Under the pieces are notes generated by a model. The model ran no database searches, had not been told where the DNA came from, and saw only the letters and a program-made list of their open reading frames with translations. The translations under genes and the position numbers were made by a program. 38,008 nt of DNA, taken from assembly GCA_024685005.1 (NCBI GenBank), contig JAIKWF010000026.1, positions 1 through 38,008 on the forward strand, given 5' to 3'. The stretch's first letter is position 1. Each line of letters opens with the position of its first letter. Source of the DNA: Lachnospiraceae bacterium. Its GTDB lineage: Bacteria; Bacillota; Clostridia; Lachnospirales; Lachnospiraceae. Positions 18,018 to 25,388 of the stretch are shown piece by piece.

Positions 18018-18332
18018 TTACTTCATCTTGATGCCGATGTAAACACCAGCAGGCATCTCAAGTCTCTGAAGAGCGTCTACCGTCTTCTGAGTGGGTGCGA
18101 TCACGTCGATCAGACGCTTGTGGGTTCTCTGCTCGAACTGCTCACGAGAGTCTTTGTACTTGTGTACCGCACGAAGAATGGTTACAACCTCTTTCTTAGT
18201 AGGAAGGGGTACCGGTCCGGAAACCTGGGAACCGTTCTTCTTAACTGTTTCGATGATCTTCTTTGCAGAAGCATCGATGAGCTTATGATCATAAGCCTTC
18301 AATGTGATTCTCATTACCTGTTGATTTGCCAT
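18018..18332 (-). CDS. rpsJ: Small ribosomal subunit protein uS10
   Basis: S10 (NusE) is a 30S head protein and a transcription antitermination partner of NusB. The 104-residue protein begins [20 protein letters not shown]; the blocks [19 protein letters not shown] and [13 protein letters not shown] are diagnostic. The frame is open far upstream through the leader, but that part is RNA leader, not protein: GGAGG lies 11 bases before the chosen ATG. It is the first gene of the supercluster. Confidence 0.98.
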   Translation of the reverse strand: MANQQVMRITLKAYDHKLIDASAKKIIETVKKNGSQVSGPVPLPTKKEVVTILRAVHKYKDSREQFEQRTHKRLIDVIAPTQKTVDALQRLEMPAGVYIGIKMK

Positions 18333-18573
18333 AAAAAAAGCCGCCTCCTTTTCGCACTTTTTAGGTTCAAGTACGACAAGTGGTGACTGTACACTCTCCC
18401 GTGTGTGTCCTAAATACGCACACGTCGTTTCTGCCATTCGGCAGACTGTTTGCTTTCGCTGATCTGTACAGTGACTTGTCGTCAGTTTCTTCTTGACATT
18501 CGCTCCACGGAAAACCGGAACGCAGTTACCTGCGAGCCGCAACCTCACGCTTCATAGCTATCATGCCACAGCA
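18333..18573 (-). promoter_or_regulatory. Structured 5' leader of the S10 supercluster
   Basis: About 240 bases separate the predicted start of transcription from rpsJ. A long stem pairs 18373-18392 with 18466-18482 (ACGACAAGT with ACTTGTCGT, then ACTGTAC with GTACAGT). It encloses CTGCC-ATTC-GGCAG (18431-18444) and a CGTGTG/CACACG hairpin (18400-18424). Nearer the promoter is CGCAG-TTAC-CTGCG (18521-18534), which gives a GUAA (GNRA) loop in the RNA. No terminator-like T-tract was seen. A ribosomal-protein-responsive leader is plausible; which protein would bind is not known. Confidence 0.55.
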
Positions 18574-18579
18574 TTTGTC

Positions 18580-18608
18580 AGTATAACGCAGAAAAAAAGG
18601 AAATGCAA
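18580..18608 (-). promoter_or_regulatory. Promoter of the S10 supercluster
   Basis: Read on the minus strand: -35 TTGCAT (18603-18608), a 17-base spacer, -10 TATACT (18580-18585). Transcription would start near 18573. The region further upstream is A-rich and could act as an UP element. The hexamer TTGCAT and spacer length match the promoter before rpmJ. Confidence 0.8.
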
Positions 18609-18656
18609 GCACTTTTTTGCCGCTTTTCCTTTTTTTTGCATTTTTCTTTGTTCTTT

Positions 18657-19958
18657 TTATCGTACAATCCATTCCCGGATCAAATTCATTAGTATTTGGC
18701 CTGGATCTTTCTTCCGGATAATAGCTCTTTTTTTCACTCCGGCATCTAGCAGAACGCGCCTGTATTCCTTCTTTCCCAATATAAAAAAGTCTCTCTGCTT
18801 AATAGCCTTTCTAGCGACTTTGGTTGTGTAATACTTTAAGTTATAGTAGATTTTTTTACTCATTGCGTCAGCATGCTTTTTCCTGAGCTTCATGAGCTCA
18901 TCGTCCAAAGACACATGCACCACAACGGAAGATCGTCCAATTGCCCGAATTGCATCTGCCGAATATAAACTGACCGTCTCTATATCAGACCGCAGAAACT
19001 TTTCTTCCTGCAAAAGCGGCCAATCCATTCTGACAAGCATCGGAACTTTCAGGAAAGAATCCTGCACTGCATCATTCCTAATCTCATCCTGGAAAGCTAC
19101 CGTCCACTGATACACCTCATCAAGAGCGCCTTCCTCCAGCATACGGCCTCGGAACTCCATATCAATAAAGTTGGTACAGATCGTATCCGCACCGTTTGCA
19201 AGAAGCCAACTCGCCCGCTGCCAATTATCTACAGTGTAAACCAAAAGCGCCATCCCTGCATTTTTAATTTTTTCCACGACCTCTGAATTAATTCTTTCAT
19301 TATTGATTGCCGCTGCGCAAATACCATGTTCTCTACAAAACCCAATCGTTTTGTCGATTTCATCATAGTATTCACGACGGATCAGCATCATACTCGCCGT
19401 CACGGGATAGCAGGCGAGAGCCGCCTCACACATTTCATAGTTGTAGAACTGTAGAATACATCTGTCCAGCGCCTCCCTGTCATCGCAAAAAGCCGCTTTA
19501 AATGCTGTCAGTAATCTCGTCGTTTCTTCCCCGGAAAGCTCCCGCATGTCAAGTTCCACATAAAGATCCTTATGTTCTTTCATAAAAGAATACAGCATCT
19601 TTGCATCCATGGTCCTCATGCCGAAAACAGTTTGTTGCAGAAACATCTCTCCGGTCATGTGGTCAAATTCTTCCCGATATTCCATTCCCAAACGTTTACA
19701 ATTTTTCTCATTAAATCCGTGGGAAAGCACCGGACATCCGTCTTCCGTAAGAAGCAAGTCTGTCTCTACAAATCGGTAACCACAGGAATACGCATATTCC
19801 AACGCCTCCAATGTATTTGTATATTTCTTGCCTTTCTTACCTCCCAGCGCATGGGCCACTAAGGGATATCGAAACATCGGAGCAGCGGCCCCCTGATCGG
19901 CATGCCAGCTACTTTTTTCACGACATGCATACCAATAGCCCGAGTTGTCATTCATCAT
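18657..19958 (-). CDS. GDPD-fold phosphodiesterase-like protein with extra C-terminal domain
   Basis: The N-terminal 260 residues resemble glycerophosphodiester phosphodiesterases: AHALGG (His36), TNTLEAL, FVETDLLLTEDG (Glu65, Asp67) and LSHGF (His80). The usual HRG is replaced by HALGG and HD by HG, so the substrate may differ from plain glycerophosphodiesters. The last 170 residues are basic and unrecognised. No signal peptide or membrane helix was seen. The start chosen is the Met with GAGGG six bases ahead; a Met seven codons upstream is also possible. It is the last gene of the LCP group, 39 bases after the methyltransferase, with no clear terminator before the rpsJ promoter. Confidence 0.75.
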   Translation of the reverse strand: MMNDNSGYWYACREKSSWHADQGAAAPMFRYPLVAHALGGKKGKKYTNTLEALEYAYSCGYRFVETDLLLTEDGCPVLSHGFNEKNCKRLGMEYREEFDHMTGEMFLQQTVFGMRTMDAKMLYSFMKEHKDLYVELDMRELSGEETTRLLTAFKAAFCDDREALDRCILQFYNYEMCEAALACYPVTASMMLIRREYYDEIDKTIGFCREHGICAAAINNERINSEVVEKIKNAGMALLVYTVDNWQRASWLLANGADTICTNFIDMEFRGRMLEEGALDEVYQWTVAFQDEIRNDAVQDSFLKVPMLVRMDWPLLQEEKFLRSDIETVSLYSADAIRAIGRSSVVVHVSLDDELMKLRKKHADAMSKKIYYNLKYYTTKVARKAIKQRDFFILGKKEYRRVLLDAGVKKRAIIRKKDPGQILMNLIREWIVR

Positions 19959-19997
19959 GCAAATCCCTCTTTCTAACAATCAACTGTGCAAAAGGCT

Positions 19998-20897
19998 TCA
20001 GTCCAGCATCCATCGTCCGCTTGCTCCGCAGGGCAGGATCAGACCGTTTCTCTGTACCGGAAGGCCGATTTCGTCAGCCTGCACCTTTCCGCCTCTTTTG
20101 GCCGCAATGCATTCTCCCAGCATATAGGACAGTACCGCAGGCTGCAGTCCCGTGGTGTAGGAATTGATCAAAAAGAAATCCGCTTCTTTTGATAAAAGAC
20201 CTGCCGCCGCTTTGATCAGCGGATATACGCATTCCTCTATCTTCCAGATCTCTCCCTTCGGACCCCTTCCGTAAGAAGGCGGGTCCATAATGATCCCGTC
20301 ATAGGTATTGCCTCTTCTGCCTTCCCGCTCAACGAATTTCATGCAGTCGTCCACCAGCCATCGGATCCTGTCGGAGGGCACTCCGGAAGAAGCTGCATTT
20401 TCTCTGGCCCAGCCCACCATTCCTTTGGCCGCATCCACATGTGTCACAAAGGCTCCGGAAAGGGCCGCACTTACGGTAGCGCCTCCGGTATAGGCAAACA
20501 GGTTCAGAACCCGCATATCGCGTCCAAGCTCCCGGCCGGTCCCGGCGGTAAACTTTTGAATCCTCTCCCCGCACCAGTCCCAGTTGACGGCCTGTTCGGG
20601 AAAAACCCCGGTATGCTTAAAGGCAAAGGGCTTTAAATGAAATACCATGGGCCGGCTTATGCCGTCATAGGTAATGGTCCATTCTTCGGGAAGATCTCTG
20701 GTTTCCCAGGATCCGCCGCCTTTGGCACTTCTGTGATAATGTCCGTTTTTCCGTTTCCAGCCTTCATGGCTGTATCCTGTATCCCAGATCACCTGAGGAT
20801 CGGGGCGGACCAGAATATAGTCCCCCCAGCGTTCCAGCTTTTCCCCTTTTGTTGTATCCAGAACTTCATAATCGTTCCAGCGGTCTGCTATCCACAT
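19998..20897 (-). CDS. Class I SAM-dependent methyltransferase (RlmI/RlmK-like)
   Basis: Probable RNA (or base) methyltransferase acting in the cytoplasm. The SAM-binding motif I is VLNLFAYTGG at residues 130-139, Asp155 follows as the second SAM contact, and the catalytic-type motif DPPSYG is at 205-210. The general layout matches the family of 23S rRNA m5C/m2G methyltransferases, but the N-terminal part lacks an obvious PUA domain, so the target is uncertain. At 299 residues it is shorter than RlmI. It lies 14 bases after the small membrane protein gene. Confidence 0.8.
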   Translation of the reverse strand: MWIADRWNDYEVLDTTKGEKLERWGDYILVRPDPQVIWDTGYSHEGWKRKNGHYHRSAKGGGSWETRDLPEEWTITYDGISRPMVFHLKPFAFKHTGVFPEQAVNWDWCGERIQKFTAGTGRELGRDMRVLNLFAYTGGATVSAALSGAFVTHVDAAKGMVGWARENAASSGVPSDRIRWLVDDCMKFVEREGRRGNTYDGIIMDPPSYGRGPKGEIWKIEECVYPLIKAAAGLLSKEADFFLINSYTTGLQPAVLSYMLGECIAAKRGGKVQADEIGLPVQRNGLILPCGASGRWMLD

Positions 20898-20911
20898 ATA
20901 CCAGCCTCACC

Positions 20912-21565
20912 TCATAAGCCATACATAGATGCTGCAGAAAAGCCCAGCACCATTGCCAGAACGAAAAATACGATGTAAAGCGCAACACCCACTCCCATCA
21001 TGATCAGCTCTGCTTTAAAGAAGTTGGATTTGGATTTTTTCTCCGAGGAGCTGAAAGCCCACACAAACATCAGAACGATATTTACACATGGTATCATCAT
21101 GAGCAAAAGGCTGATCAGCCACTCACCCATGGTTACCGGCTCTTCGAGTCCCGCCGCACTGTAATTGCCGGCCGGGGGCGCCTGATAAGACCCCGAGGTA
21201 AAGTCAGACGAAATGTAGCCGTTATTTCCGCCGCCGGCGGTATTAGAGCTCTGGGAAGAAGTTCCCGACTCAAAACCTCCCGGCGCAAACTGAGGCTGGT
21301 CATTGTTTTCATTATTTAAGTATCTTTCGTAGTTCCGCGCCTTCGGTGCCTCTTCCACCGGCTGTGCCAGTGCTTCATCGAGCGCTGCTCCCGCTCTTTC
21401 AAAGTCACTTGTATATGTGGGTGCCGGCGTGGGATCTCCCACAGGCTGGGTATCCACTGTTTCATTTACAGAGGTATTCACCGTGCTGTCCACCGAATCC
21501 GGTACCGGTGTCCCGGAAAGATCCGATGGCATTACATATCCATTCTCGTTGTTGTTCTCGTTCAT
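20912..21565 (-). CDS. Small membrane protein with low-complexity N-terminus
   Basis: The first 125 residues are Asn, Thr, Pro, Gly and Ser-rich and look disordered. Two hydrophobic helices follow at about residues 145-170 and 185-212, separated by a charged SSSEKKSKSN loop. The short MxxWLxxLLLMxIPxxNIxxxxxW-type pattern is common in small clostridial membrane proteins whose role is not known. GGAGG lies seven bases before the ATG. It lies 10 bases after the DUF2752 gene, so it is probably co-transcribed with the LCP gene. Confidence 0.7.
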   Translation of the reverse strand: MNENNNENGYVMPSDLSGTPVPDSVDSTVNTSVNETVDTQPVGDPTPAPTYTSDFERAGAALDEALAQPVEEAPKARNYERYLNNENNDQPQFAPGGFESGTSSQSSNTAGGGNNGYISSDFTSGSYQAPPAGNYSAAGLEEPVTMGEWLISLLLMMIPCVNIVLMFVWAFSSSEKKSKSNFFKAELIMMGVGVALYIVFFVLAMVLGFSAASMYGL

Positions 21566-21575
21566 AATTATCCTC

Positions 21576-22079
21576 CTATTTTTTCATGATACCCGCAAAC
21601 AGACTATAAAGCCCGCCGCCTCTTGGTTTCATTGGTTCCATATAGGGAAAATACACTTTCATCCTATATATATACAGAATCACCATCCCTGCGATGATAA
21701 CCGTTAAAAGAACCGGGAACTCTCCGGCTTTCGTTCCCCTTATATAGCGATGCCAGAAAAAATCCGCTGCCAGCAGCACCCATCCCATCAGAAACGGATG
21801 CATTCGAAAAGACTCCGCCACTTTGCCCTGCAGCAAAAGCACTCCTGCCCTCGTCAGCCCGCACCCCGGACAGGGGATCCCGCAAACGATCTGCATGGGG
21901 CAGACGGTATGGAAAAACACCTGCATCAGAGTAAAAACCAAAATCAGCATCAGCAGTACGGGAATCATGCCTTTCAGATCCCGCCACAAAAGGGCGAACC
22001 CTTTTTCTTTTTTATTCTCCTTCGGAAGATTCTCCCGCTTCGGAAGCGTCTCCTTCTGAGGTGCTGCCTCCCTCTCCAT
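21576..22079 (-). CDS. DUF2752 family membrane protein
   Basis: The diagnostic motif GIPCPGCGLTRA lies between hydrophobic helices; about three membrane segments are visible in 167 residues. The family has no established function. The chosen ATG lies inside the 3' end of the LCP gene: the codons for Glu-Glu-Ile-Tyr of LCP supply GGAGGAGATTT directly before it. The overlap is 68 bases in a different frame, and the overlapped part encodes a charged Lys, Glu and Pro-rich N-terminus. An upstream Met in the same frame has no ribosome binding site. Confidence 0.8.
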   Translation of the reverse strand: MEREAAPQKETLPKRENLPKENKKEKGFALLWRDLKGMIPVLLMLILVFTLMQVFFHTVCPMQIVCGIPCPGCGLTRAGVLLLQGKVAESFRMHPFLMGWVLLAADFFWHRYIRGTKAGEFPVLLTVIIAGMVILYIYRMKVYFPYMEPMKPRGGGLYSLFAGIMKK

Positions 22080-23451
22080 AAATCTCCTCCTGTAGCAGCG
22101 CCTTATTTGCCTCAAAGTCCACCTCAAGGACAGCTTTCCCGTCAATCTTGCTGTTGGACCAGGTGCCGTCTGCCGGAACGGTAAGCTGCACGGTCTCATA
22201 GGTTGCTGCCGCTCCCATCTTTGTGGTAAGCTTGGATACCTCTCCCTGGGTCAGGTTGGTGGTAAGGTACGGGAAAATTCCGTCGATGAGACCGTTGGGA
22301 TTGGTTGCCATGGCCGCCGGCACCTTGCCCATAATGGCGGAAAGAACTTTTCTCTGCCGTTCCGTCCTGCCGAAATCCGTCCCGATGTATCTGTTCCTGC
22401 AATATGCAAGGGCCTGGGGGCCGTTCAGATGCACGTTTCCGGAAAGGGATGTATCGAGGTAATCCGTGGTAATGTCACGGCCTTCCAGCATGTTGTACTC
22501 ATTCAAATAAGCGTTGATCCACTCCACTTCTTCGCTGGTCACATCGATATCCACGCCGCCTACTGCTTCCACCAGGGCCGCAAAGGCCTGGAAGTTTACG
22601 ATGGCATAGCGGTTCACCTCGATGCCGAAGTTTTCATTTATGGTCTGGCACAAAAGCGCGCCGCCGCCGTATGCGTATGCCGCATTCAGCCTGTTCTGGC
22701 CATGACCGGGAATGGACACATAAGAATCTCTCAGGATCGATGTCATGAAGATCTTTTTCTTCTTGGGGTTCATGGAGATCAGGATCATGGCATCGGATCT
22801 ACCGTCCTCTCCGTTCTGGCGGGAATCGCAGCCGATCAAAAGGAGATTGACTACGCCCTCTTCCATCATGGGTTCCTTTGCCAGCTCTCCGGATTCTTCA
22901 TATGTCATCTTATTATAGGCCGAACCTACAAACAGATTCATTGCCACAAACAGGATTACCAAAAGAAGGGCCAGTAGCAGTATGAATTTCACAAAACCAC
23001 TGGTTTTCTTCTTTTCCTTTTCCTGTTTTATACTCTGCTTTCTCACAGGCGCGCTGCTTCGTTTGGGCGGAGCACTTGCCTTCTTTTTCACCGGCTTTTT
23101 GGGCGCCGGATGGGAAGCTGCCTTGGGGCGAGCCTGTTTTTTGGCGGGAGCTGCTTTTGCCGGCTCTCTCCTTTTTACCGGGTGGGCCTGTCTTGGCTGC
23201 TTTGGCGGTGCCTGTCTTCTTACAGGACGGGAAGGTGTTTCTTCATAATAATCATCTTCTTCCAGATCGTCCTCCGGTTCCTCAAAAGAATCCTCCGGAT
23301 CCGGATCATACTGCCTTCCGTAGACACCGTCGATATAGTCCTCTCCACCGGGACGGGAATATGCGGAAAGTTCCTTGTCCAGGAAGTTTTCAAGGCCTTC
23401 CTGAATGGACTCGTTCTCCCCGATCACTCCGTTGTTTCGTTTATCACTCAT
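22012..23451 (-). CDS. LytR-CpsA-Psr (LCP) family wall-polymer ligase
   Basis: LCP enzymes transfer lipid-linked glycopolymers to peptidoglycan outside the membrane. A 150-residue cytoplasmic tail is acidic first, then Lys, Pro and Ala-rich. One membrane helix spans residues 153-175. The LCP domain from about 200 has Asp209, Arg211, Arg218, Asp220, the ILRDSYVSIP motif (Arg241, Asp242) and the RNRY/DFGRTERQRKV block, so the catalytic Arg and Asp residues look complete. The C-terminus is acidic, Ser and Glu-rich. The AGGAG lies about 15 bases before the ATG, unusually far. It has its own promoter at 23504-23532. Confidence 0.93.
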   Translation of the reverse strand: MSDKRNNGVIGENESIQEGLENFLDKELSAYSRPGGEDYIDGVYGRQYDPDPEDSFEEPEDDLEEDDYYEETPSRPVRRQAPPKQPRQAHPVKRREPAKAAPAKKQARPKAASHPAPKKPVKKKASAPPKRSSAPVRKQSIKQEKEKKKTSGFVKFILLLALLLVILFVAMNLFVGSAYNKMTYEESGELAKEPMMEEGVVNLLLIGCDSRQNGEDGRSDAMILISMNPKKKKIFMTSILRDSYVSIPGHGQNRLNAAYAYGGGALLCQTINENFGIEVNRYAIVNFQAFAALVEAVGGVDIDVTSEEVEWINAYLNEYNMLEGRDITTDYLDTSLSGNVHLNGPQALAYCRNRYIGTDFGRTERQRKVLSAIMGKVPAAMATNPNGLIDGIFPYLTTNLTQGEVSKLTTKMGAAATYETVQLTVPADGTWSNSKIDGKAVLEVDFEANKALLQEEIYGEGGSTSEGDASEAGESSEGE

Positions 23452-23503
23452 TTTCTTTATTTTTCACTCCTCTGTCAGCTGATCTGTAGCGCTTACTTCG
23501 GCA

Positions 23504-23532
23504 ATTCTACCATATTATCAGCCGTTTGTGAA
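23504..23532 (-). promoter_or_regulatory. Promoter of the LCP gene group
   Basis: Read on the minus strand: -35 TTCACA (23527-23532), a 17-base spacer, -10 TAGAAT (23504-23509) with an extended TGG directly before it. Each hexamer differs from consensus at one position. It lies between the double-receiver gene and LCP. Confidence 0.7.
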
Positions 23533-23555
23533 ACACTTCATAAAGAATTAAGATA

Positions 23556-24380
23556 CTATTTCTGATTTCTTTTCAGGCGGGCAAATTCCAGCGCCCGCTG
23601 GACGCGCAGCAGCAGAAGATCCGGCACAAAGGGCTTGCGGATAAAATCAAAGCCGCCCATTCTCAGTCCCCTGCATTCGCTCTCCGTGCTCTCATCCGCA
23701 GAAAGAAAGATCACAGGGATCTGCGCCTTCTCATCTCCCAGAGCCCGGAATTTTTCATATGCTTCAAAGCCGTCCATATCCGGCATGAGAATATCCAAAA
23801 GCACCAGGTCCGGCTGTCCTTCTTTCATCTGCTCCAGCAGCGCCTGTCCGGATCTTATGGCTGTAACCCGCATGCCGTACTTACTAAGCAAGCTGCCGGC
23901 CAGCTTCAGATTGGAGATATCATCATCCACCACAACCACCCAGGGAATGTCCTGCTGCGTCGATTCGACGCCGGCAGACGCGGCTCCCGGGTTATCATCT
24001 GCTTGACCCAGAGCCTTTTCGATGCGCATTAACAGATCATCACTGTCAAAAGGCTTTTGCACAAGGTCAGATACGCCCATGGAAAGGGCTTTGCTTTTCG
24101 CATCCTCCTCTTCATTGGCAGTCAGAAAGATCACCGGGATCTCTTTGCTTCCCGATTCCTTCTCTTTTTCCCGTAATTTTGCAAGGGTTTCAAAGCCGTC
24201 TATTTCCGGCATCTTGATATCCAAAAGGATCAGATCCGGCCGGTTTTCTTCCAGGTACTTCAAAAGCGTCTGCCCCGATTTCAGCGCAGTAACCTTCTTA
24301 CCTTTTGCACTTAAGATGTGCCCGGCCAGCTTCAGATTTGTTACATCGTCATCTACAACAATGATCCAGTCTGTCTTCAT
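23556..24380 (-). CDS. Tandem receiver-domain protein (REC-REC, no output domain)
   Basis: Two complete CheY-like receiver domains are joined by a linker of about 20 residues. Phosphoacceptor Asp54 (LILLDIKMP) and Asp196 (LVLLDILMP), acidic pairs 10-11 and 152-153, Thr88/Ser228 and Lys109/Lys249 are all present, so both look able to be phosphorylated. There is no DNA-binding, GGDEF or kinase domain in 274 residues, so it may be a phosphorelay intermediate or protein-interaction switch. No kinase is nearby. The ATG start is preferred over an upstream GTG because GAGGGG is seven bases ahead of it. It lies 87 bases after the GT14 gene. Confidence 0.9.
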   Translation of the reverse strand: MKTDWIIVVDDDVTNLKLAGHILSAKGKKVTALKSGQTLLKYLEENRPDLILLDIKMPEIDGFETLAKLREKEKESGSKEIPVIFLTANEEEDAKSKALSMGVSDLVQKPFDSDDLLMRIEKALGQADDNPGAASAGVESTQQDIPWVVVVDDDISNLKLAGSLLSKYGMRVTAIRSGQALLEQMKEGQPDLVLLDILMPDMDGFEAYEKFRALGDEKAQIPVIFLSADESTESECRGLRMGGFDFIRKPFVPDLLLLRVQRALEFARLKRNQK

Positions 24381-24467
24381 GTATTCACCCCTCACGCTTT
24401 TATCGTGAATTCCAACACATATATGGACATTTTCTTATACCCGCCACGCTTTTGTCAAGAAAATAAT

Positions 24468-25364
24468 TCAGCCCTCTTCGGCGATGCATTTTTCCAGCTT
24501 CTTTCGGAGAATACGGGACTTTTCCGGGTGGAACTTTCTGGCAAAACATGCGCCCTCTTTCCGGGCCGCAAGGACCTTTTCGTAATCCTTCTCCGTAAGA
24601 TAGGAGGGGGAAGAGCCGTCGCCGCTGCTCCAGTCCATATAGCGAAGCTCCCTGTTTTCCACAGCCTGACTCCACTTTTCGTGATTCATGAAAACAGTCT
24701 GGAAGAAAAATTCCTCCGGCACCTGACAGGTCTTAAGATCCCGCCAGAATCCGGCTCCCTCCCTTGTGATAAAACTGATCACATAACGGGCCGCCTCAGC
24801 GGGCATGGAAATATACACAAGACCCTTGTAGATCTTTTTTTCGGAAAAAGGTCCGATGCTGCGGCGCACCTTCCCCTGTTTTTCCATCGCGCGCCCCGCA
24901 AGATCCTGAATGACCCAGAGGACCTTATTTTTCATATTTTTATCCACCATAAGATTCCGGTATCTGTAGCGTACCTTTACTGCCTTGGGCAATTTCTCCG
25001 GCGGAATATAGGAAAGAAAGATCCTGTCCGAATTTAAAAACCGCTGATCCAGCTCCCTTGCGGAATACAGGGGAAAGTCCTCTCCCGTAAGCAGGTGCAG
25101 GTAGCTGACATCCTCCAGCATCAGCGCCTTGATCATCAGCGCCAAGATTGCCCGAAGGTGTGCAAAGCTTCCCCAGGCCACGGAAAAACCGCGGAAGGCA
25201 CTGCATCCCGGGATCTCACACAGCTTTTTGATCTGGTCATCCGTTATGGTCTTACTCTTTCCGTCCACGTGGATCAGCACATATGCTGTCTCTGAAAAGA
25301 AATTCGCCAGCTCATAGAGCTGGTCGAAATCCTTGTACGCAGTGATCAGATAGGCCTGTTTCAT
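24468..25364 (-). CDS. Glycosyltransferase family 14 (core-2/branching enzyme-like)
   Basis: The family includes beta-1,6-N-acetylglucosaminyltransferases and bacterial surface-glycan enzymes. Visible features are the N-terminal AYLITAYKD strand, VLIHVDGKS, the LLTGEDFPLYS motif at about 90-100, and VPEEFFFQTVFMNH near residue 215, which contains the likely catalytic Glu. The end carries FARKFHPEKS. There is no signal peptide or membrane helix, so it is cytoplasmic. It follows ctpA by 24 bases with a GGAG site in between, and may modify a wall or surface glycan. The acceptor and donor are not known. Confidence 0.85.
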   Translation of the reverse strand: MKQAYLITAYKDFDQLYELANFFSETAYVLIHVDGKSKTITDDQIKKLCEIPGCSAFRGFSVAWGSFAHLRAILALMIKALMLEDVSYLHLLTGEDFPLYSARELDQRFLNSDRIFLSYIPPEKLPKAVKVRYRYRNLMVDKNMKNKVLWVIQDLAGRAMEKQGKVRRSIGPFSEKKIYKGLVYISMPAEAARYVISFITREGAGFWRDLKTCQVPEEFFFQTVFMNHEKWSQAVENRELRYMDWSSGDGSSPSYLTEKDYEKVLAARKEGACFARKFHPEKSRILRKKLEKCIAEEG

Positions 25365-25388
25365 CGCGTATCTCCTTTTTTGATCTTT

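Noticed and set aside
18333-18548. N-terminal extension of S10 by 72 codons
   Set aside because: The extension covers the structured leader and does not resemble S10; the ribosome binding site is at the later ATG.
24434-24458. TTGACA with TATAAG (minus strand) before the double-receiver gene
   Set aside because: The spacer is only 13 bases, too short for a normal sigma-70 type promoter; kept as unproven.
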